A stretch of 64,000 bases of DNA, taken from contig CAWBUQ010000019.1 in NCBI GenBank assembly GCA_963791995.1, positions 372,001-436,000 of the forward strand. The letters are read 5' to 3'. The DNA comes from Bog-473 sp963791995 (lineage in GTDB: Bacteria; Actinomycetota; Acidimicrobiia; Acidimicrobiales; RAAP-2). The position numbers were made by a program, and so were the translations under genes. The notes below the pieces were generated by a model that was not told where the DNA came from, ran no database searches, and worked only from the letters and a program-made list of their open reading frames with translations. Each line of letters opens with the position of its first letter. Within the stretch, counting starts at the first letter, position 1. Below, in pieces: positions 39,098 through 47,800 of the stretch.

Positions 39098-39580
39098 TCA
39101 GCCCGCGAGGAGGTCACGCAGCGCGGCGGCCTCGCCGCGCAGGTGCTCCTCGTCGAGAGCAGGCGTGCGGGACCGCTCGAAGTCGTCCGCGTCGACCGGC
39201 CCACCCGCCCGGGCGTCTTGGAGCGGGCGCGGGACGAGGTGCACGTGGAGGTGCGGCACGCCGTTGCCGAGGCTCAGCCAGTTCATCTTGGCCGGGCGGT
39301 ACCGCTCGTCGATCGCCCGCGCCACGCCGGCCACCTCGGACCAGAAACCCGCCGCCTCCTCCGGCGACAGCTCGGTCGGCTCGGCGACGTGGCGCCCGCT
39401 CCAGATGACATAGGCATAGCCGGGGCGCACCGGATAGCGGCCGAGGTAGGCGTCCGACCAGCGCCCCGCCGCAATGCGCACGCCGAACCCGTCTTCGTCC
39501 GCCTTGGCCCCGCACATCGGGCACCCCTCACCGCGCTGCATCGCCTCGAAGTTCGTCGGCCACTCGCGCCCGGGAGCCAC
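39098..39580 (-). CDS. HIT-family hydrolase/transferase
   Basis: 160 residues. The HIT signature HLHVHLVPR lies near residue 112 and a CPMC pair near residue 20 could hold zinc, as in other HIT proteins. The family hydrolyses or transfers nucleotidyl groups. A helical C-terminal tail of about 40 residues follows. It probably shares a transcript with the APH-like kinase downstream. Confidence 0.85.
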   Translation of the reverse strand: MAPGREWPTNFEAMQRGEGCPMCGAKADEDGFGVRIAAGRWSDAYLGRYPVRPGYAYVIWSGRHVAEPTELSPEEAAGFWSEVAGVARAIDERYRPAKMNWLSLGNGVPHLHVHLVPRPLQDARAGGPVDADDFERSRTPALDEEHLRGEAAALRDLLAG

Positions 39581-39610
39581 CTCCTCAGTCTGCCAATCTC
39601 AGCGCCGGTT

Positions 39611-39773
39611 GGCTGCCAAGCCCGTTGTGGCGCTCCTAGCGGACATCGGCGAGCCCACCCAGGGCTGCGTCTCGCTCCCGCTGGGCGACCTCGATGCCGT
39701 GCTGCACTGGCTCAACCCGGCGCTCGACCCGGTCATCGTCATGGGACCCGACTCGGTGATCCGCTCCTTTTGA
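39611..39773 (+). other. Possible remnant of a WYL-domain regulator C-terminus
   Basis: In one plus frame about 55 codons read like a natural protein end: ADIGEPTQGCVSLPLGDLDAVLHWLNPA... then VIVMGPDSVIRSF and TGA. The pattern LPLGDLDAVLHWL followed by V-x-V-x-GP resembles WYL-domain C-termini. No start codon or upstream domain precedes it; the rest of that space is the HIT gene. A pseudogene scrap is possible, chance is also possible. Confidence 0.2.
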
Positions 39774-39784
39774 TCGGGGTTGAC

Positions 39785-39797
39785 CCGGTTTCACCGG
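39785..39797. terminator. Small hairpin downstream of hemL
   Basis: CCGGT-TTC-ACCGG forms a 5-bp stem with a 3-base loop about 40 bases past the hemL stop (hemL is on the minus strand). No T-run follows. It may end the rex-hem transcript. Confidence 0.25.
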
Positions 39798-39837
39798 AGG
39801 TGACCCGGCCCTCCGATCGGGCGGGCCGAGCCCACCC

Positions 39838-41139
39838 TCAGATCAGCTCGGCGGCCACCTCCGCCGCCGCCTGGCCGGCCGCCTCGACCACGGCGGTGAG
39901 CACGGCCTCGTCGTGGGCCAGGCCCGGGAACATCACCTCGTAGGGACCGGGAGCGAGGGCCACGCCGCGGCGCAGCATGGCGTGGAAGAAGGCCCCGTAG
40001 ACCTCGTTGGCCACCAGGTCGCGCACGCTCACGTAGTCGGTCGGCAGCGCGAGGGGTGCATCCGCCGCGGGCGCCACGTAGAGCCCGGCCAGGGTCCCGA
40101 CCACCGGGACGGCCGCCCACAGCCCGCTGCTGGCGATGGCGGACTCGAGCTCCTTGGCGAAGACGGCCACGCGCCCGGCCAGGGCGCCGTAGTCCGCCGC
40201 GTCGACCTCGCGCAAGACGGCCAGACCGGCCGCGGTGGCCACTGGATTCCCCGACAGCGTGCCGGCCTGGTACACCGGACCCGCCGGCGCCAGCTCGGCC
40301 AGCAGCGCGGCGGGGCCGCCGAAGGCCCCGACGGGGAGGCCGCCGCCGATCACCTTCCCGAAGCACCACAGGTCCGGCGTGACGCCCGACCACGCCGTGG
40401 CACCGCCCGGCCCGATGCGAAAGCCGGTGATCACCTCGTCGAAGATCAACAGCGCACCGCTGGCGTCGCACGCCGCGCGCAGTGACTCCAAGAAGCCGGG
40501 CACCGGCGACACCAAATTCATGTTGGCCGCGACCGCTTCGACGATGACGCAGGCCACGCGCTCGTCGAGCGCCGGCACCACGTTGTAGGGGACCACCTCG
40601 GTCTCGGCCACCGCGCCCGCCGGCACGCCCGCCGAGCCGGGAAGACCGAGCATGGCCACACCGCTTCCCCCGCCGGCCAGCAGCCCGTCGGAGTGTCCGT
40701 GGTAACAGCCGTCGAACTTCACCACGCGGTCGCGGCCGGTCAGGCCACGCGCCAGGCGCACCGCGCTCATGGCCGCCTCGGTGCCCGACGAGACCAGACG
40801 GACCTGCTCGCACCCCGGGACGCGCGTGCAGATCGCCTCGGCGAGGAGCACCTCTCCCGGCGTCGGCGCGCCGAACGTCGTGCCCGCCGCGGCCGCCTTG
40901 GCCACCGCCTCCGTCACGGCCGGATGGGCGTGGCCGAGCAACACGGCGCCGTAGGACTGCACCAGGTCGATGTAGCGGGTGCCCTCCACGTCAACGACGT
41001 AGGCGCCCTCCCCCGAGGCGACGGTGTAGGGCGTCCCCCCGACCGAAGCGAACGACCGGACCGGCGAGTCGACGCCCCCGGGGATGACGCGCCGGGCGCG
41101 GGCGAACCACGCCGCATTCGACGCCGGAGGCGCCCTCAG
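39838..41139 (-). CDS. hemL: Glutamate-1-semialdehyde 2,1-aminomutase, apparent CTG start
   Basis: 433 residues. It makes 5-aminolevulinate from glutamate semialdehyde. SNAAWFARARRVIPGGVDSPVR opens the family core; SSGTEAAMSA, FDEVITGFR and the PLP-lysine motif FGKVIGGGLPVGAFGG follow. The first GTG (40989) would cut 50 conserved residues and no ATG, GTG or TTG lies earlier in frame. The only codon that fits is CTG at 41139, overlapping the hemB TGA (CTGA), the same oddity as at 2431. Confidence 0.93.
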   Translation of the reverse strand: MRAPPASNAAWFARARRVIPGGVDSPVRSFASVGGTPYTVASGEGAYVVDVEGTRYIDLVQSYGAVLLGHAHPAVTEAVAKAAAAGTTFGAPTPGEVLLAEAICTRVPGCEQVRLVSSGTEAAMSAVRLARGLTGRDRVVKFDGCYHGHSDGLLAGGGSGVAMLGLPGSAGVPAGAVAETEVVPYNVVPALDERVACVIVEAVAANMNLVSPVPGFLESLRAACDASGALLIFDEVITGFRIGPGGATAWSGVTPDLWCFGKVIGGGLPVGAFGGPAALLAELAPAGPVYQAGTLSGNPVATAAGLAVLREVDAADYGALAGRVAVFAKELESAIASSGLWAAVPVVGTLAGLYVAPAADAPLALPTDYVSVRDLVANEVYGAFFHAMLRRGVALAPGPYEVMFPGLAHDEAVLTAVVEAAGQAAAEVAAELI

Positions 41140-42149
41140 CCACCGAGTGCCTCGGCCACCTCTGCCGCGAAGTAGGTGAGGATGAAGTCGGCTCCGGCGC
41201 GCTTGAGCACCGTCAGCTGTTCGAGCGCCACGGCGGCGCCGTCGATCCAGCCTGCCGCGGCCGCCGCCTTGACCATCGCGTACTCACCGCTCACGTGGTA
41301 CGCCGCCAACGGGACCTGTACGAGCGGTCGCACGGTCGCCAGCACGTCGAGCGAGGTCATGGCCGGCTTGACCATGACCATGTCGGCACCCTCGGCCAGG
41401 TCCTGCTCCACTTCGGCCAGCGCTTCGCGTGCATTGCGCGCGTCCTGCTGGTAGGCCCGGCGGTCGCCACCGCCCGCGATGGAGACGTCGACCGCGTCGC
41501 GGAAGGGACCGTAGAGCGCCGACGCGTACTTGGCCGCGTAGGCCAGGACCGCCACGTGGTCGTGACCGTCCTCGTCGAGCGTCTCGCGGATGGCGGCCAC
41601 CTGTCCGTCCATCATCCCGCTCGGCGCCACGACATCGGCGCCCGCGGCGGCCTGGGCGCGGGCTACGCGTCGGTACAGCTCGAGGGTGCGGTCGTTGAGC
41701 ACCTCACCCGAGGGTCCGAGCACGCCGCAATGCCCGTGGTCGGTGTACTCGTCGAGGCAGAGGTCCGCCATCAACACGATCTCGTCGCCCAACGCGTCGC
41801 GCACGGCGCGCAGCGCGACCTGCACGACGCCGTCGGAGTCCCAGGCGCCGCTCCCCTCGGCATCCTTGGTGGCCGGGACGCCGAAGAGGATCGCCCCGGG
41901 CACGCCCAAGGAGACGAGCCGCTTGGCCTCGTCCACGAGCGAGTCGACCGTGTGCTGCACCTGGCCGGGCATGGACGCGATGGGGACAGGGGCGTCGATG
42001 CCGGCGCGGACGAACAGGGGCGCCACGAGGTCGTCGACGCCGAGGCGGGCCTCGGCGACCAGCCGGCGCAAGGCCGGTGTGCGACGCAGCCGGCGCAGGC
42101 GTCGCTCGGGAAACGTGGCGTGGGGGATGCCCCACGTGACCTCGGCCAT
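41136..42149 (-). CDS. hemB: Delta-aminolevulinic acid dehydratase
   Basis: 337 residues. It condenses two 5-aminolevulinates to porphobilinogen. The Schiff-base lysines lie in AYAAKYAS and MVMVKPAM; the metal region is DLCLDEYTDHGHCG, with Asp at the middle ligand of the zinc triad, as I recall for other actinobacterial HemB. The ATG at 42149 is preferred; a GTG one codon earlier is in frame. The stop overlaps hemL. Confidence 0.95.
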   Translation of the reverse strand: MAEVTWGIPHATFPERRLRRLRRTPALRRLVAEARLGVDDLVAPLFVRAGIDAPVPIASMPGQVQHTVDSLVDEAKRLVSLGVPGAILFGVPATKDAEGSGAWDSDGVVQVALRAVRDALGDEIVLMADLCLDEYTDHGHCGVLGPSGEVLNDRTLELYRRVARAQAAAGADVVAPSGMMDGQVAAIRETLDEDGHDHVAVLAYAAKYASALYGPFRDAVDVSIAGGGDRRAYQQDARNAREALAEVEQDLAEGADMVMVKPAMTSLDVLATVRPLVQVPLAAYHVSGEYAMVKAAAAAGWIDGAAVALEQLTVLKRAGADFILTYFAAEVAEALGG

Positions 42150-42158
42150 CACGCCAGC

Positions 42159-43681
42159 CTACGAGGCCTCGCCGCCGGCGTGTCCGAAGTGGTCGACCAG
42201 CTCGGCCACGATGCCATCGGCGGAGGCGCCCCACGCTTCGTGGACTCCGGCCAAGCCGGCGGCGCGGGCGGCCGCCGCGGTGGTGGGGCCGATGCACACG
42301 ACGTGCGGCGGCGAGTGCAGCCTGGCCCCGGCGGGCGTCCGCAACGCTACGAAGGCGTCGACCGCCGAGGTGGACGTCAGGGTCAGCGCGTCGGCGTTGC
42401 TTACCCGCTCGAGCAGCTCGGGTTCGGGTGCTGCGCGCGCCACGGTGCGGTAGGCCTCGACTCGTCTCACCGCCCAACCCTTCTCGCCCAGTCCGGCGTC
42501 GATGGTGTCGGGTGCGATGTCCGCACACGGGAACAGGACGCGCCGTCCGGCGACGTCCGGATCGGGGAACGACTCGACCAGCCCCCGCGCACTGTGCTCG
42601 GCCGGCACGAGGTCGGGCTCGACGCCGGTGAGGCGCAGCGCGTCGGCGGTGACCGGACCGACCGCGGCCACCAGGGCGTGCCCGAGCGCACGGGCGTCGC
42701 GCAGCTCTGCCATGAAGCGGTCGACGGCGTTCACCGATGTGAGGACGACCCACTCGTATTGCCCCACGACGGCCGCGGCGGCACGCAATGCCACGCCGCC
42801 GTCGGCCGCATCGACCTGCCGGGTCAACGCCAGCTCGATCGTGCGCGCACCCGCCCGCTCGAGCGCAGCGACGAGGCCCTCGGCCCGCCGGCCCGAACGG
42901 GTGACGACCACGGTGCGGCCGGCCAGCGGGCTCCCCGGTGCACTGCCGTCTGCGGGCAGCCCCAACGCGGCGACCGGTCCCACCACGATCACGGCGGGCG
43001 CTCCGAGATCGACCGCGCCGAGGCCGGTCAGGTTCGTGCGGACGACGCGTTGGCCCGGCGTGGTGCCCCGCGAGATCACCGCCACCGCCGTCTCTGGCGC
43101 GCGCCCCGCACGGATGAGCGCGTCGGCGATGGCGGCGCGCGTCGTCATGCCCATGAGGATCACCAAGGTGCCGCCGGCACGGGCCAGCGCCTCCCAGTCC
43201 GGTCCGTCAGCGCCGCCCGACGCCCCGGGCTCCCCCACCCGGCCCGTCACCACGGTCACCGACGACGCCAGCCCGCGCTGGGTCACCGGGATGCCGGCGG
43301 CCGCAGGGACGCCGAAGGCGGAGGTCACTCCGGGCACCACCTCCCAGGCGATGCCCGCTGCGGTCAAGGCCTCGGCTTCCTCCCCGCCCCGCCCGAAGAG
43401 GAACGGGTCACCGCCCTTGAGCCGGACCACGACGGCGGCTCGGCGCCCGTGCTCGACCAGCAGCCAGCGCGATCTCTTCCTGTCGGTCCGATCCCGCCTT
43501 CGTTGCCGTCGGGGTCCTTGCCGACATCGATCAACTCGGCCGCGGCGGGAACCAGGTCGAGCACGGCGGGGCTGACGAGGCGGTCGTGCAGCACCACGTC
43601 GGCCCGCGCCACCAGGGCGGCGCCCCGGCGTGTGAGCAGGCCCGGGTCTCCCGGTCCGGCACCGACCAGATAGACCGTCAC
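42159..43681 (-). CDS. cobA-hemD: Uroporphyrinogen-III C-methyltransferase/uroporphyrinogen-III synthase fusion (frameshifted)
   Basis: The N-terminal half is a SUMT methylase: VYLVGAGPGDPGLLT, VVVRLKGGDPFLFGRGGEEAEAL and VPGVTSAFGVPA. The C-terminal half (from about residue 260) is HemD: VVVTRSGRRAEGLVAAL, VVLTSVNAVDRF and LTLTSTSAVDAFV. One polypeptide therefore closes the uroporphyrinogen ring and starts the sirohaem/B12 branch. Two one-base insertions, at about 43485-43490 and 43461-43470, split the expected DRQEEIALLLVEHGR segment. The GTG at 43681 overlaps the hemC stop. Confidence 0.9.
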
Positions 43682-44642
43682 GAGAGCGCGCCGAAGTCGA
43701 GGCCGTCGATGGCGCCCGCCCCACCCTCTTGGAGCGCCCGCGCCACCGCGGCGCCGAGGCGCTCGGGATCGTCGCCCTCGCGAGCGAGGCGGATCACGGT
43801 GCGTCCGTCGCCGCTGGCCACGAGTCCGCTCACCCGCAGGCCGGCGTCCCCGAGACGCGCTCGGCTTTCTCGGCGCTCTCGGCGCTCTCGGCGCTCTCGG
43901 CGGGCACCGCGTAGGCAGCCACCGGCACGGTGCAACTCCCCCCCAACGCAGCCAGCACGGCGCGCTCGGCGCGCACGGCCCGGTGGCTCGGCGCGTGGTC
44001 GATGGCGCCCAGCAGGGCGCGCGTCTCGTCGTCGTCGGCGCGGCACTGCAGAGCGATCGCCCCCTGGCCGGCCTGGGGCAAGAGGTCCATGGGGTCGACC
44101 ACGTCGCTGAGGCGATCCTCCCAGCCGAGCCGGGCCAGAGCCGCCACGGCCACCACGACCGCGGTGACGCGCCCGTCCTCGGCGACCGCGACGCGCCGTG
44201 CCATGTTGCCGCGCAGGTCGGTGAAGACGAGGTCCGGCCGCAGGTAGGCCAGTTGGGCGCGGCGACGCGCCGACCCCGTCGCCACCAGCGCGCCCGAGGG
44301 GAGCGCGCGCAACGTGCATCCCACGAGCCCGTCGCGGGGATCGGCACGCTCGGGCACCGCCGCCAGCACCAGGTGCTCGGGCATGGTCGAGGTCATGTCC
44401 TTGGCCGAATGCACCGCCACATGGGCGCGGCCGTCGGCCACGGCCGCTTCGACCTCGGCCACGAACACACCTTGGCCGCCGATGGCATCGAGCGAGACGG
44501 CAGACTCGCGATCGCCGCGGGTGCGCACGACGACGGGCTCGACCTCGAGGTCGGTGTGGACGCGTCGCAACAGCTCGGCGACGATGTCGGTCTGGCGCAA
44601 GGCGAGCGGCGAACCTCGGGTGGCCAGGCGGACGGTTCCCAC
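43678..44642 (-). CDS. hemC: Hydroxymethylbilane synthase (frameshift in a tandem-repeat linker)
   Basis: It polymerises four porphobilinogens. LATRGSPLALRQT, the catalytic Asp segment HSAKDMTS, TGSARRRAQL and LPQAGQGAIALQ are present, and LGGSCTVPVAAY holds the dipyrromethane-bearing Cys. Just after it three copies of a 9-bp unit (Ala-Glu-Ser) plus a variant copy occur. There the frame is lost near 43864-43870 (one base missing or two extra). The C-terminal domain continues as RVSGLVASGDGRTVIRLAREG to the TGA at 43678. Full length is about 321 residues. Confidence 0.92.
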
Positions 44643-44666
44643 GGCCTGACTATCCCATGGCCGCGA

Positions 44667-45941
44667 CTACAGGTCGAAGAGGATGCGCAGGGCCTCGACG
44701 AGCCGCTCGCCACGCGGCGTGCCTGCGGTCTCCTTCAAGAGCATGGTGGGCTCGTGGAGCATCTTGGCCAGCGCGGCGCGCGTGGTCTGGTCCACCTGGT
44801 CCCACTCCTCCTCGCTCAGGTCGGCCAGCTGGGCGCGGTGGCGCTCGAGCTCGGCCACCCGCAGCGATTCGAGCCGGGCGCGCAGCGCGGCGATGACCGG
44901 AGCCGCCCCTCGTTGGCGACTGGCGGTGCGGAACCGCTCCACCTCGGCGTCGATGATGGCCCGGGCGGCCACCGATTCCTCGGCGCGGTCACCGAGCGCC
45001 CGCGCCACTAGGGCGCCGAGCGTGTCCATGTCGAGCAGCGTGACCCCCGCGTGGGCGGCCACCTCAGGATCGACGTTGCGCGGGACCCCGAGGTCGATGA
45101 CGAGCAGCGGTTCGGACACCGAGGAGAAGGCCGCTTCCCTGAGCACGTGTCCCTCTGCCGCCACGGCCGTCAACACGACGTCAGCATCGGCCAGCTCGGC
45201 GGCGACGTCGTCGAGCGCGGCGGCGCGCATCTCGAACGGCGTTGCGGTGCTCTGCTCGACGAGCTCACGTGCCCGCCGCACAGAGCGGTTCACTACGACG
45301 ACGCGGCGCGGCGCGTCCGCCGGCGTCAGGTCGGCGAGCGCACGGCAGACACCGAGGCCCATTTCGCCGGCGCCGACCACGACGACCCGCGCGCCGCGCA
45401 GCCCGGCGGGGTCCTCGCCCCGCGCCACGGTCACCGCGGCGTACGAGAACGACGTCGTGCCCTTGGAGATCGCCGTCTCGGTCCGGACGCGCTTGCCCGT
45501 CTGCAGCGCGTGCCGGAAGAGAGCGGAGAGCACCGGACCCGAAGTGCCCTCTTCCTGGGCGCGCTCGAAGGCGTGGCGGACCTGGCCGACCACCTCGGTC
45601 TCGCCCGTCACCACCGACTCGAGTCCCGAGGTCACGGCGAAGAGATGCGAGGTCACGTCGTCGTCGAAGCGGATGACGGCGTGTTCGGACAGCTCCTCGA
45701 CCGAGCGGCCCGCATGCTCGGAGAGAACGTCGTAGATCTCGGCCACGGCGTCGTGGAAGCGGTCGACGACGGCGTAGACCTCGGTGCGCAGGCAGGTCGA
45801 GAGGACCACGGCTTCTTGGAGGTTGCGGCGGTGGTTGAGCGCGGCGAGCACCTTGTGCAGGTCGTCGTCGCCGATCGCCGCTGCCTCGAGCAGGGGCAAG
45901 GGGGCCTGCGTGTGCTGGAGCCCTACGACGACGACGGACAC
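44667..45941 (-). CDS. hemA: Glutamyl-tRNA reductase
   Basis: 424 residues. It reduces glutamyl-tRNA to glutamate semialdehyde, the first step of the C5 pathway. The catalytic Cys is in VVLSTCLRTEVYA; ESVVTGETEVVGQVR and VVVGAGEMGLGVCRAL (NADPH site) follow, and the C-terminal dimerisation helices are complete. It lies between rex and hemC and is likely regulated with them. Confidence 0.95.
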   Translation of the reverse strand: MSVVVVGLQHTQAPLPLLEAAAIGDDDLHKVLAALNHRRNLQEAVVLSTCLRTEVYAVVDRFHDAVAEIYDVLSEHAGRSVEELSEHAVIRFDDDVTSHLFAVTSGLESVVTGETEVVGQVRHAFERAQEEGTSGPVLSALFRHALQTGKRVRTETAISKGTTSFSYAAVTVARGEDPAGLRGARVVVVGAGEMGLGVCRALADLTPADAPRRVVVVNRSVRRARELVEQSTATPFEMRAAALDDVAAELADADVVLTAVAAEGHVLREAAFSSVSEPLLVIDLGVPRNVDPEVAAHAGVTLLDMDTLGALVARALGDRAEESVAARAIIDAEVERFRTASRQRGAAPVIAALRARLESLRVAELERHRAQLADLSEEEWDQVDQTTRAALAKMLHEPTMLLKETAGTPRGERLVEALRILFDL

Positions 45942-45961
45942 GATTCCCTCCTGGGTCGGAA

Positions 45962-45971
45962 CACAATTGTG
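45962..45971. promoter_or_regulatory. 10-bp perfect palindrome upstream of hemA
   Basis: CACAATTGTG is fully self-complementary and lies 20 bases before the hemA start in the 93-base rex-hemA gap. Its TTGTG and CACAA halves are those of known Rex operators but in inverted order, so a Rex site is possible rather than shown. Confidence 0.3.
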
Positions 45972-46034
45972 CCGGTCAGGGCGCCGAACGTGCCAGTCAC
46001 CCTCGTCGGCGGCCCTTTTCGTGCCCCGAAACGC

Positions 46035-46835
46035 TCAGGCCAGCTCCGAGCCGGGTGAGAGGCCGACCGAGCGCACGAGCGGCGCGGCGTCGTCGGTGGC
46101 GGTCCCGTCGGCGGCGCCGCCGTGCTCGAGCTCCTCGCGCCGGGCTCGGTAGAAACCGAGCACCTGGAGCTCAATGGAGAGGTCGACGTAGCGAAGGTAG
46201 ATGCCCGGAGGGACGGCGAGCACCCGGGGTGCGAAGTTGAGGATGGAGGTGACGCCGGCGCGGATGAGGAGATCGGCCACGCCCTGGGCGGCCCAGCCCG
46301 GCGTGGTGATGACGCCGATGTCGGGACGCTCGGCCGGCCGCAGCTGCGCCAGCTCGTCCATGTGACGCACCTTGATGCCGCGGATCTCTTCACCGACCAC
46401 ACCGGGGTCCACGTCGAAGAGAGCAGTGACCTGGCAGCCGCGCGACGCGAAGCCCGCAGAATTGGTCAGGGCACGGCCGAGGTTCCCGATGCCGACGATG
46501 CCGACGCACCAGTTCTCGTCGACCCCGAGCGCGCGGTCGATCTGCGCAATCAGGAAGTCGGGGTCATAGCCCGATCCCCTGGTGCCGAAGGAGCCGAGCA
46601 ACGAGAGGTCCTTGCGCACCTTGGCTGCGTTGACTCGCGCCAGCTCGGCCAGTCGCTCCGAGGACACCGTGTGCTCGCCGGCGCGGACCAGTTCGCCCAG
46701 GATGCGCTGGTAGATCGGTAGTCGCAGCACCGTCGCCTCGGGGATCCGCTTCTGCGCGGCGGCCGATGCCAGCGACTCTGCCGCCGCCTGGTCGGATGCG
46801 CGCAACCTCGATGATGAGGGTTGCCGGTCGCTCAT
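46035..46835 (-). CDS. rex: Redox-sensing transcriptional repressor Rex
   Basis: 266 residues from MSDRQPSSS. A winged-helix N-terminus (LPIYQRILGELV, LAELARVNAAKVRKDLSLLGSFGTRGSGY in parts) precedes a Rossmann NAD(H) domain with GIVGIGNLGRALTNSAGF. Rex senses the NADH/NAD+ ratio and represses respiratory genes. In Streptomyces rex heads the hemACDBL operon, the same order as here. The longer frame to 46874 adds an unlikely leader. The C-terminal 30 residues are acidic and variable. Confidence 0.94.
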   Translation of the reverse strand: MSDRQPSSSRLRASDQAAAESLASAAAQKRIPEATVLRLPIYQRILGELVRAGEHTVSSERLAELARVNAAKVRKDLSLLGSFGTRGSGYDPDFLIAQIDRALGVDENWCVGIVGIGNLGRALTNSAGFASRGCQVTALFDVDPGVVGEEIRGIKVRHMDELAQLRPAERPDIGVITTPGWAAQGVADLLIRAGVTSILNFAPRVLAVPPGIYLRYVDLSIELQVLGFYRARREELEHGGAADGTATDDAAPLVRSVGLSPGSELA

Positions 46836-46886
46836 TACGTCGGATGGTACCGAGGAGGCTCCCGGCCGCACCAAACCGGCGAGAGG

Positions 46887-47780
46887 TCACCAGGCCAGGA
46901 CAAGGAGCTCCCCGGCGGTCACGTTGAGCCAATGTGCGGCCGAGGCCTGGCCCGCCACGACCGCCAGATGCCCGTTGGAGTCGACCAGCACGCCGAATTC
47001 GCCCTGGGCCAGCTCGCCGAACACGTTGATACAGCGGAGCACGATCCCGTCGGGCACCAGCGAGTGCGGCAGGCCGTCGGGCGAGACGCGCCCGCTCTCG
47101 ACGCGTGCCACCAGTTCCATACGCCCTTCGGCCGGGATCCCGGCGACGCGCGCGTCGGCCACGGTCGCGGCGAGCTGGAGGTTGCCGAAGTGGTCCACCC
47201 AGGTGACCTCGACACGCAAACTGGACCGCCCGTCGTGCAACCGGCCCTGCTCGACGACGCCGCCCACCAGGCGCACCAACGACGCGGCGTCGATCGGTTC
47301 GCCCAAGTCTGCGAGCGCGGTGCCGGCGCACAGCGCGGCGGCGGCCGGGCCGAAGAGGTCCCGCCCGTCGAAGGTCGCTCCGCCGTCGGAGGATTCGCGC
47401 TCACGGGTCAACTCGACCGCAGCGACGACGGGTGCCTCGCCCGCCTGCTCGGCCGCGCCGACGAGCAACCCGTTGTCGGGCCCGACGAAGTACATGGTCC
47501 CGCCGGTGGCGCGCTCGACCGCCAGGGCGATCCCGCGCCGGGCGGTGCCGACGCCGGGATCGACCACGCCGAGGACGACGCCACTGCCGAGATGTGGCAC
47601 GGCGCGCACGAGGGTGTGGCTGCCGGCTCGCACGTCGAAGGCCGGGATGTGGTGGGTCAGGTCGATGACAGTGGTGCCCGGAGCACGCGTCTGAATGACC
47701 GCGTGCACGACACCGACGAACTCGTCGGCCGTCCCGAAGTCGGAGAGGAAGAACACGGTCCGGACGGGTTGGAGGGACAC
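46887..47780 (-). CDS. S-adenosylmethionine hydrolase (SAM hydroxide adenosyltransferase, DUF62)
   Basis: 297 residues. FFLSDFGTADEFVGVV near the N-terminus, GVVDPGVGTARRGIAL, FVGPDNGLL and WVDHFGNLQLA identify the chlorinase/fluorinase superfamily. Most bacterial members cleave S-adenosylmethionine to adenosine and methionine using water. I see nothing that points to halide use. It lies 20 bases downstream of proC and just upstream of rex. Confidence 0.88.
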   Translation of the reverse strand: MSLQPVRTVFFLSDFGTADEFVGVVHAVIQTRAPGTTVIDLTHHIPAFDVRAGSHTLVRAVPHLGSGVVLGVVDPGVGTARRGIALAVERATGGTMYFVGPDNGLLVGAAEQAGEAPVVAAVELTRERESSDGGATFDGRDLFGPAAAALCAGTALADLGEPIDAASLVRLVGGVVEQGRLHDGRSSLRVEVTWVDHFGNLQLAATVADARVAGIPAEGRMELVARVESGRVSPDGLPHSLVPDGIVLRCINVFGELAQGEFGVLVDSNGHLAVVAGQASAAHWLNVTAGELLVLAW

Positions 47781-47800
47781 GGCTCTGGGCTCGTTCTCGC

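Noticed and set aside
41295..43673. 792-codon plus-strand frame opposite hemB and cobA-hemD
   Set aside because: Shadow; composition is biased and it covers two clear enzymes.
43860..43910. Short tandem repeats that could suggest a CRISPR or other array
   Set aside because: The unit is 9 bp without spacers and codes in frame for Ala-Glu-Ser within hemC.
46887..47780. Fluorinase or chlorinase function
   Set aside because: Only the general superfamily motifs are visible and no halometabolite genes are nearby; SAM hydrolase is the default.
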